Shown one piece after another: positions 58,746 through 64,000 of a DNA stretch of 64,000 nucleotides. The stretch comes from Exiguobacterium sp. KRL4. Lineage in GTDB: Bacteria; Bacillota; Bacilli; Exiguobacteriales; Exiguobacteriaceae. The notes under the pieces were generated by a model. It saw only the letters and a program-made list of their open reading frames with translations. It had not been told where the DNA came from and made no database searches. Within the stretch, counting starts at the first letter, position 1; the number at the start of each line of letters is the position of its first letter. Made by a program: the position numbers and the translations under genes. The stretch spans positions 1 through 64,000 of the forward strand of contig NZ_MOLV01000020.1 in assembly GCF_001870785.1 (NCBI RefSeq), read 5' to 3'.

Positions 58746-59788
58746 GCGCTCACCTCCTTATGGCGGTGTCCAAGATGAATTTCCGCGGTCGTCGAGGGAA
58801 CAGTCCGTTGGAGACGTTTCGTGAAATAACGGCGTTCGAGCGGCAGATCGTATTCAGAAATCCGGGCGAGACATTCCATCGTCCGCAAAAATTGTTCCTT
58901 CCCTTTTCCCGAGGGCACGTGATACCACTGACCCTCCCGGTTGACCATCGAAATCCATAAACTGTACGATGCCCCTTGTTTTTCAAGTTCCCGGATAATC
59001 GTCGCAGCACGCGAGAGTAATTTTTCGAAATCACCGCGTAAAGCCAAACCGTCCGCGGACAGCCCGTCGATGATGACGGCATAATCATGATTACGCATCC
59101 GGTCATACTGATAAGAATACAGTTCCCCCGTCTTAGCATAGGCAGACCAGTAAATGGTTTTGGCGTCACCTGCATAAGGGACGACGGAATGAAAACTCGA
59201 GCGGTCGGTAAACGGGCTCGACCGATCAATCGTCTCACCCGGAATCTGGCGTTCGTTCCATTCGACCGATGCCGGCGCGAAATCAGGGAAGACATGCCCA
59301 AGTTGTTGGATCGGTAACGTCAAGTACAACGTCATCAGATGAAACGGATCGGAGATCATGATATCAAACGACTGGATGCGAATCGTCCCCCGTTTGGCTG
59401 CCGTGACGTCAATTTGAAACGGCACGCTGGCCTGACGCGGTACATAGACATGTTGCCGCCAAAACTGACTGCTGGCGTCTTCGATCCGGACTTGTTCTCC
59501 GAGGAGACCGGATACCGTCACTTTGCCGAGGGAAAACCGTGTCGGATTATGAATTTCGAACGGGATGACAAGCGTATCGTCCCGGAAAGCCCGGACCGTT
59601 TCGACGAGCCGGACGCTCAGACGTTCACCGAGGTACTCGAGATACTTCGGTAAGAGATAACCATATAACGTGTAGGCGACGAGCAGTGTCGCAAGCAGGA
59701 TCGAACCGTACAGTGTACAGATGCCGGCTGCGACGGCAATCCAAAATAAAATCATCGGATGAAAGGACTTCGGTGTGATCAATTGCAT
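58742..59788 (-). CDS. DUF58 domain protein
   Basis: The 348-residue protein has two N-terminal membrane helices (FHPMILFWIAVAAGICTLYG, ILLATLLVAYTLYGYLL). The DUF58 von Willebrand-like region carries REYV-like WSAYAKTGELYSYQYDRMRN and VIIDGLSADGLALRGDFEKLL. DUF58 proteins work with MoxR ATPases in cell-envelope or protein complex assembly. It lies 1 bp after the MoxR gene and overlaps the next gene by 4 bp. Confidence 0.88.
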   Translation of the reverse strand: MQLITPKSFHPMILFWIAVAAGICTLYGSILLATLLVAYTLYGYLLPKYLEYLGERLSVRLVETVRAFRDDTLVIPFEIHNPTRFSLGKVTVSGLLGEQVRIEDASSQFWRQHVYVPRQASVPFQIDVTAAKRGTIRIQSFDIMISDPFHLMTLYLTLPIQQLGHVFPDFAPASVEWNERQIPGETIDRSSPFTDRSSFHSVVPYAGDAKTIYWSAYAKTGELYSYQYDRMRNHDYAVIIDGLSADGLALRGDFEKLLSRAATIIRELEKQGASYSLWISMVNREGQWYHVPSGKGKEQFLRTMECLARISEYDLPLERRYFTKRLQRTVPSTTAEIHLGHRHKEVSA

Positions 59789-59789
59789 G

Positions 59790-60698
59790 TTACACCTCGG
59801 TCGGAACAGTCAACGACTCTAAAATCTGTTGGACCAAGCGACCGTTCGTCATCTTCAATGTCGCTTCGAGTGTCAGGACAAGCCGGTGGGCAAGCAGCGG
59901 ATTGGCCAGTTGCTTAATGTCTTCCGGAGTAACATACGTCCGGTCATGCATCCACGCACGTGCTTTTGCCGCTTTAAGAAGCGCAAGCGTCGCCCGGGGA
60001 CTTGGACCGATTTCGACGTCCCGGTGCGCCCGTAAGGCATCACAGACGTCAAGAAGGTAATCTTCAACGGTCTCCTCAATCGTTACGGAAAAAACTTTCT
60101 CCTTCCACGTGTTGAGTTGTTCAAGCGGGATTTGGAGTGACATAGGTTGCAGATGCGCACCTTGCAGCAAGGCTTTTTCGACCTGTCGATCGAGCGGAGC
60201 AAACGACAGTTTGAACAAAAAGCGGTCGAGTTGCGCATGGGGGAGGGGAAATGTTCCCTGACCGTCAAACGGGTTTTGGGTCGCGATGACTAGAAAGTGT
60301 TGCGGTAACGTATAGGAGGTGTCTCCGATCGTGACCTGTGCTTCACCCATTGCTTCGAGTAAGGCGGACTGTGTCCGCGGCGTCGTCCGGTTAATTTCAT
60401 CGACAAGGACAATGTTCGCAAAGAGGGGGCCGAACCGTTGTTCGAACGAACCTGTCAACGGATTGAACAATTCCATTCCGAGCAGGTCGGTTGGTAACGT
60501 ATCGGCTGTGCATTGGACACGCGAAAACTTCGCATCCAGTGTGTTAGCGAGTGACTTGGCAAGGGTCGTTTTCCCTGTTCCGGGCCGATCTTCCAGCAGG
60601 ACATGACCTTCTGACAATAAACCAATCAAAAGATGATCTATGACATGTTCTTGTCCGAGAACGGACTGTTTTAAGCTTGTTCGTAATTGTTGGAACAT
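59790..60698 (-). CDS. MoxR-family AAA ATPase
   Basis: The 302-residue chaperone-like ATPase has Walker A DRPGTGKTT at 37-45, Walker B IVLVDEINRTTPRTQSALL near 93, sensor LVIATQNPFDGQGTFPLP and a C-terminal lid with GPSPRATLALLKAAKA. MoxR ATPases act as assembly chaperones, often with von Willebrand-fold partners such as the DUF58 protein downstream. ATG 60698 has AAAGGAGG upstream. It leads a three-gene operon. Confidence 0.92.
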   Translation of the reverse strand: MFQQLRTSLKQSVLGQEHVIDHLLIGLLSEGHVLLEDRPGTGKTTLAKSLANTLDAKFSRVQCTADTLPTDLLGMELFNPLTGSFEQRFGPLFANIVLVDEINRTTPRTQSALLEAMGEAQVTIGDTSYTLPQHFLVIATQNPFDGQGTFPLPHAQLDRFLFKLSFAPLDRQVEKALLQGAHLQPMSLQIPLEQLNTWKEKVFSVTIEETVEDYLLDVCDALRAHRDVEIGPSPRATLALLKAAKARAWMHDRTYVTPEDIKQLANPLLAHRLVLTLEATLKMTNGRLVQQILESLTVPTEV

Positions 60699-60836
60699 GG
60701 ATAAATCCTCCTTTTTATTTCGTATTCTTAAAGTTTACGAAAATTCAGATAAAATCGCCAGTAATTTAAGTCGTTTTTTAAATAATTTCCATTTCCTGAT
60801 TGGTGCAAGCAAAATCAACCGAATTCATCACATCAA

Positions 60837-60870
60837 AACGCCCCTGACGACGGAAACCGTCAGGGGCGTT
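60837..60870 (-). terminator. Rho-independent terminator of the DUF3006 operon
   Basis: Perfect 13-bp GC-rich arms (60837-60849 with 60858-60870); on the minus strand the stem ends in TT. Confidence 0.8.
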
Positions 60871-60874
60871 CGAA

Positions 60875-61090
60875 TCAATCTTCAAATAGTTCATCCATCA
60901 ACCGGTCAACTTCCTGACGGCGTCTATCGGTCTCATCCCGTAGAATCCGAATCGAACGGCCGCGCCATTCGAGCCAGTCCCCAATCGTTGCCTCCTGCGG
61001 TAACCGCATACGGTGTACTTGAATCGTTTCACGGGTTTCGGTCTCACAAATCGCGTATTCTCCGTCGAATTCCGTGACGGTCATCTTCAT
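60875..61090 (-). CDS. DUF3006 protein
   Basis: The 71-residue protein is a small DUF3006 domain: VTEFDGEYAICETETRETIQ, MRLPQEATIGDWLEW, then a charged C-terminal helix DRRRQEVDRLMDELFED. DUF3006 genes often sit next to a ComEC-like metallo-beta-lactamase gene, as here (15 bp apart). The role is unknown. The ATG at 61090 has AAAGGAGAAG. Confidence 0.88.
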   Translation of the reverse strand: MKMTVTEFDGEYAICETETRETIQVHRMRLPQEATIGDWLEWRGRSIRILRDETDRRRQEVDRLMDELFED

Positions 61091-61105
61091 AGCGAATCTT
61101 CTCCT

Positions 61106-61972
61106 TTACTCGGGGCGTAAGTCTGTCCGACTCTTGACTTCAATTATCGTCCCGTTTGAGGTGTACTGGACCGTTCCCATCCGGTCCGTTCGATCGACGG
61201 TGATGCTTTCTGCTGCCAGTGCATTCATGACGGTCGGTCGCGGATGGCGGTAAGCATTGCCTTCGCCGACCGAAATCAATGCCCGCGTCGGATGGACCGC
61301 TTGCAAAAATGGGATTGAAGACGATGTATCCGCGCCATGGTGTCCGATTTTTAGGACATCAGCCGTCAAATCGATCCCAGTCGCCAGCAAATCCTGCTCC
61401 GTCCGTATCGGTGCGTCTCCCATGAAGAGAAACGTGTTGTCGACGTGGCTCAAGCGAACGACGGCACTCCAACTGTTCAAATCACTTGTCCCGTCCTGGA
61501 CTGGGGCGAGTATCGCAAGATCAACCGATTGACTCGGTATCGTCACACCGGATTTTGCCGTCTTGATCGTCACGCCTTCTCGTTTGACTGCGAGTAGGAA
61601 GTCCCGGTAAGTCTCCGTCGTATGATTGACACGGGGCGCGTAGACCTGTTCGACTTCAAACGCATCGAGGACGGTGTCGAGCCCGCCAATATGATCGGCA
61701 TCGGGGTGGGTTGCGATGACCGTGGTCAGACGGGTAACGCCCAGTGTTTTCAAGTAACGGACGACATCATCTCCTTTTCCGTTATTCCCGCCATCAATCA
61801 AAATCGTCTCTGTTTTCGTCTGAATGAACGTGCTGTCGCCTTGACCGACATCAAATCCGTAGACGATCACCTCGCTTGTGGGTGCTGTCTGGTTACTCTG
61901 TTTTTCGTCGCGTGTCATATAAAAAACAACGATCAATCCAAGAACAAGCAGGAGGGTAGCCCCCCATTTCAT
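61106..61972 (-). CDS. Secreted metallo-beta-lactamase-fold protein (ComEC C-domain type)
   Basis: After an N-terminal signal/anchor (WGATLLLVLGLIVVFYMT), the 288-residue protein has the MBL fold: VGQGDSTFIQTKTETILIDG, ATHPDADHIGG (HxDxDH metal motif) near residue 86, FLFMGDA and VLKIGHHGADTSSS, then ALISVGEGNAYRHP. This is the extracellular ComEC nuclease-like domain without the channel. It may cut or modify DNA or a phosphate ester outside the cell. It overlaps the histidine phosphatase gene by 4 bp and precedes DUF3006. Confidence 0.88.
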   Translation of the reverse strand: MKWGATLLLVLGLIVVFYMTRDEKQSNQTAPTSEVIVYGFDVGQGDSTFIQTKTETILIDGGNNGKGDDVVRYLKTLGVTRLTTVIATHPDADHIGGLDTVLDAFEVEQVYAPRVNHTTETYRDFLLAVKREGVTIKTAKSGVTIPSQSVDLAILAPVQDGTSDLNSWSAVVRLSHVDNTFLFMGDAPIRTEQDLLATGIDLTADVLKIGHHGADTSSSIPFLQAVHPTRALISVGEGNAYRHPRPTVMNALAAESITVDRTDRMGTVQYTSNGTIIEVKSRTDLRPE

Positions 61973-62526
61973 GACCGCACCTCCCGTTTCTCAAACAGAT
62001 ACAACATGCCGTTTCGCGGGTGACCGAAACGTGGTCCGACATAGCCCCGTTTTTTCAGAGCCGCCCGCATCAAAATCATCATACCGCCGTGTCCGACGAG
62101 TAAAACCCGGTCGTGTTCCCCTTGTTCGAACGTCAATTGATTCAGCAGGACGGTAATCCGTTCGTTGGCATCTTTGATTTCTGCTTGAATCCGCTTACTG
62201 AAGGGGGCGACCAGGCGTCCAATCAATGCCCACGCGAGAAACGGCAGACGAATCCGGGAGCGGATCGTCGGAAAGGGGACCTCGCGTAATAAATCGGTCA
62301 CGATGATGTCTTCCGAATAGACGCTTTTTGCCGTCTGGACGGCGCGCGGCATACTACTGGCATAACAAAGTGTCCAATCGATGTTGCCAAGCTCGACCGG
62401 TTGCACATCGATGGTTGAGACATCATATCGTTCAATCCAGGCCTCGATGTCGGCTGCGCTGATCCAACCTTTTGTCGGATAACCTTCCGTTACCCGGTGG
62501 TGTCTGACTAATCCAATCTGTTTCAT
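61969..62526 (-). CDS. Histidine phosphatase family protein
   Basis: The 185-residue protein has the catalytic RHH of GLVRHHRVTEGYP (RHG variant) near residue 8, an acid-region in SSMPRAVQTAKSVY, and VLLVGHGGMMILMRAAL with the second His near 145. This is the phosphoglycerate mutase-like fold. The substrate is unknown. The ATG at 62526 follows AAGATATG only loosely. It leads the three-gene MBL-DUF3006 operon. Confidence 0.82.
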   Translation of the reverse strand: MKQIGLVRHHRVTEGYPTKGWISAADIEAWIERYDVSTIDVQPVELGNIDWTLCYASSMPRAVQTAKSVYSEDIIVTDLLREVPFPTIRSRIRLPFLAWALIGRLVAPFSKRIQAEIKDANERITVLLNQLTFEQGEHDRVLLVGHGGMMILMRAALKKRGYVGPRFGHPRNGMLYLFEKREVRS

Positions 62527-62585
62527 ATCTTGCGACGGTTTCTTGTATCAAGCAACCGTCCCACCTCTCTTTCTATCTCTCGTCA

Positions 62586-63380
62586 TCATAAAGCGATGCG
62601 GATCGCCATGCCACATAACAAGGCGCCAAGAATACTAAGTAAACTGCCGATGATATAATATTCCGCAAATCGACGGTCGTCAAACTGTTTGAAGCGGGCG
62701 AGTGCCTTCAAGGCGATGATGAAGCCGATTGCTCCCGTCGCATTGACGGCGACGAGACAGACGATGATGGCTCGTTCGACCAATCCGATGTACCGGCCGA
62801 CCCCATTGATTTCCGTCGTGTAACTGCGGGCGGAGTCTTCGACCTCATGGGTGACGGAACGCTTCAGTCCATCCAATTGTTCCTTCCGGGTGACCTTCCG
62901 TTCAAAATGCGACTCAATCAAGCGGGGGGCAAACGGCGCGAGGAGTGGGGCGATCCCTCGTCCAATCAGTTCCGTCGCGATCAGTCCCCAGGCCGTGATC
63001 CATAAGACCTGATCCAGTAACGGAAAGGGCGTGGGCCAATCGACATCTGTCACATAGAGTACGAATCCGATCAGTATGCCGATATGCAGCAGCTGATCGA
63101 TCCAAAACGCAAGTGCCGGATGCAGGACCCGCTTCAGCGGCGAGCCGTCGAGGAAAAGATGTGTCAGAACGATTCCACTTCCGATCAGCAAGGCATCCGT
63201 TTTGGTGAGGTGACCGAGCGCATAAAACAGACCGAGAACTACGCTGTTTCCGATGCTATGTATGCTGATGTGTGCCAGTAATACGCAGAATTGACGCTGT
63301 TTTGACTTTGCCATTCGTTTACTTTGAAAGGGAAAATCGGCTAACAGATGAACCAGCAGTAAACTTAATAATAAGGTCAT
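62586..63380 (-). CDS. DUF3307 membrane protein
   Basis: The 264-residue protein has an N-terminal DUF3307 region (LLSLLLVHLLADFPFQSKRM, LLAHISIHSIGNSVVL) and about seven membrane helices, with a cytoplasmic charged loop (ESHFERKVTRKEQLDGLKRS). DUF3307 is found paired with SatD-type proteins in many Firmicutes, as here, where it overlaps SatD by 4 bp. The function is unknown. Confidence 0.88.
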   Translation of the reverse strand: MTLLLSLLLVHLLADFPFQSKRMAKSKQRQFCVLLAHISIHSIGNSVVLGLFYALGHLTKTDALLIGSGIVLTHLFLDGSPLKRVLHPALAFWIDQLLHIGILIGFVLYVTDVDWPTPFPLLDQVLWITAWGLIATELIGRGIAPLLAPFAPRLIESHFERKVTRKEQLDGLKRSVTHEVEDSARSYTTEINGVGRYIGLVERAIIVCLVAVNATGAIGFIIALKALARFKQFDDRRFAEYYIIGSLLSILGALLCGMAIRIAL

Positions 63381-64000
63381 CCGATGGCCTCCCAGACTTG
63401 CAACTGCTTCAGGGCGTCAACTAGTGCCTTTTCTAAACGTCTACGCTGTTTACGTTGCGAGCGGGCAACAAGTTTCGCGACATTCATCCGGGCATCTTTT
63501 TCCTGAAAGCCCATTTTTAAGCCGATTTCTTCATAGGTCGCGTCCGGATATTGATCCATCAGCCGGTGGAGTTCGATTTGCCGGTCCGTTTTTCCGAAAT
63601 ACGCAGGATACAACATCTCGATATAACCGTTCAGCAGGGCGGTCGGCAAATAAGGGGGGCCGCTGAACGCAATCTGATTTTGGGCCTGTTTGGCGGCTTC
63701 CTGGGCCTCGAAAGCAAAAATAATGGCACTCCCGTTAGCTTCATCGGCTTGCATCGTCGATAATGTCTCGTATTGACCAAAACCAATTCCGATGTAACCT
63801 GCAAGCGGTTGGTGCAGAAGCATCAGCACAAGCGGATAACTGACCTGGTATTCGTTGAAGACCCCAAGCAGACTGTCACCGGACTTGACCTGAAATGGGA
63901 CAAGCGCTTCAGGAAATGCTTGATTCAATTGATCTGCCAGCATTCGCAAATCCGTTAATAATTGTTCTTTACTCGGATAAGCACGTGAATTTTGAATATC
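63377..64000 (-). CDS. SatD family protein, 5' end outside the window
   Basis: The frame stays open to the right edge (208 codons here including the stop; the start is beyond 64000). Visible SatD features: GDIQNSR-like DIQNSRAYPSKEQLL at the edge, a long SPL-rich domain (GDSLLGVFNEYQVSYPLVLM), and a C-terminal helix-turn-helix-like YPDATYEEIGLKMGFQEKDA followed by a basic tail (RSQRKQRRRLEK). SatD proteins are thought to be DNA-binding regulators of the DUF3307 partner. The stop overlaps the DUF3307 start by 4 bp. Confidence 0.88.
   Translation of the reverse strand, partial: DIQNSRAYPSKEQLLTDLRMLADQLNQAFPEALVPFQVKSGDSLLGVFNEYQVSYPLVLMLLHQPLAGYIGIGFGQYETLSTMQADEANGSAIIFAFEAQEAAKQAQNQIAFSGPPYLPTALLNGYIEMLYPAYFGKTDRQIELHRLMDQYPDATYEEIGLKMGFQEKDARMNVAKLVARSQRKQRRRLEKALVDALKQLQVWEAIG

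Noticed and set aside
1-64000. CRISPR arrays, tRNA/rRNA genes, integrase or attachment sites
   Set aside because: I looked for regular direct repeats, cloverleaf patterns and recombinase genes and saw none.

Overview
The window looks like a stretch of chromosome from a low-to-mid GC Bacillota of the Bacilli class, most likely Exiguobacterium. The reasons are strong AGGAGG-type ribosome sites, frequent GTG/TTG starts, dense bidirectional rho-independent terminators and Bacillus-type genes: a tandem dynamin DynA, OhrA/OhrR, YdbS/YdbT, a sigma-B-type promoter before a YflT protein, EfeOBU, and SatD with DUF3307. The genus is an inference from gene content; no rRNA or tRNA gene is present to confirm it. 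I see no prophage, CRISPR array or large mobile island. The only mobile element is the 3' part of an IS30-family transposase at the left edge.

Layout. 1-0.66 kb: IS30 end. 0.74-3.0 kb: a two-gene ergothioneine-type operon (egtB, egtD), with a TTGACA hexamer at the IS edge that may act as its -35. 3.0-7.4 kb: CsaA-like protein, glycine/D-amino-acid oxidase, a membrane protein, CorA and a LysR regulator. 7.4-13.4 kb: DynA, an atypical SDR and small unknowns. 13.6-15.3 kb: a CapK/PaaK-like adenylate-forming enzyme followed by the 3' remnant of a second copy, with a hairpin at the break. 15.4-26.3 kb: mostly single metabolic or hypothetical genes (DUF5694, VOC, MDR, RDD, Nudix, SDR, DUF402, HAD) and an operon of YciI-like, creatininase-like and methyltransferase genes.

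26.4-36.6 kb: a YrzF-like kinase, M32 carboxypeptidase with GDPD, a second guanylate kinase, an APH-type kinase, a GNAT-TPR fusion, MarR, a RelA/SpoT-domain protein, and the ohrA/ohrR pair with its operator. 37-41.3 kb: ydbS-ydbT-hydrolase, in which the hydrolase lacks its nucleophilic Ser, then a PP2C phosphatase. 41.4-49.4 kb: membrane and unknown genes, a decayed antiporter tail, SDR, GNAT, Gfo/Idh/MocA, a secreted SH3b-C39 protein and DUF2339. 49.5-53.3 kb: a Fur-boxed efeO-efeB-efeU iron uptake operon. 53.3-57.7 kb: YflT, a YolD-like protein, a winged-helix protein, a hydrolase and a WYL regulator. 57.7-64 kb: minus-strand MoxR-DUF58-DUF4129, DUF3006-MBL-histidine phosphatase, and SatD-DUF3307, the last running off the window.

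Genes too short for routine calling appear repeatedly with good ribosome sites: 18815-19012, 21939-22022, 26146-26241, 41148-41306 and 57620-57727. Most encode single-pass or two-pass membrane peptides. Two decayed gene tails (15119-15285 and 43332-43515) show deletion events. I found no clear, coherent unknown defence or biosynthetic system. The least explained parts are the RelA/SpoT-domain locus, the nucleophile-less hydrolase in the PH-domain operon, and the creatininase-like operon with an altered metal site.
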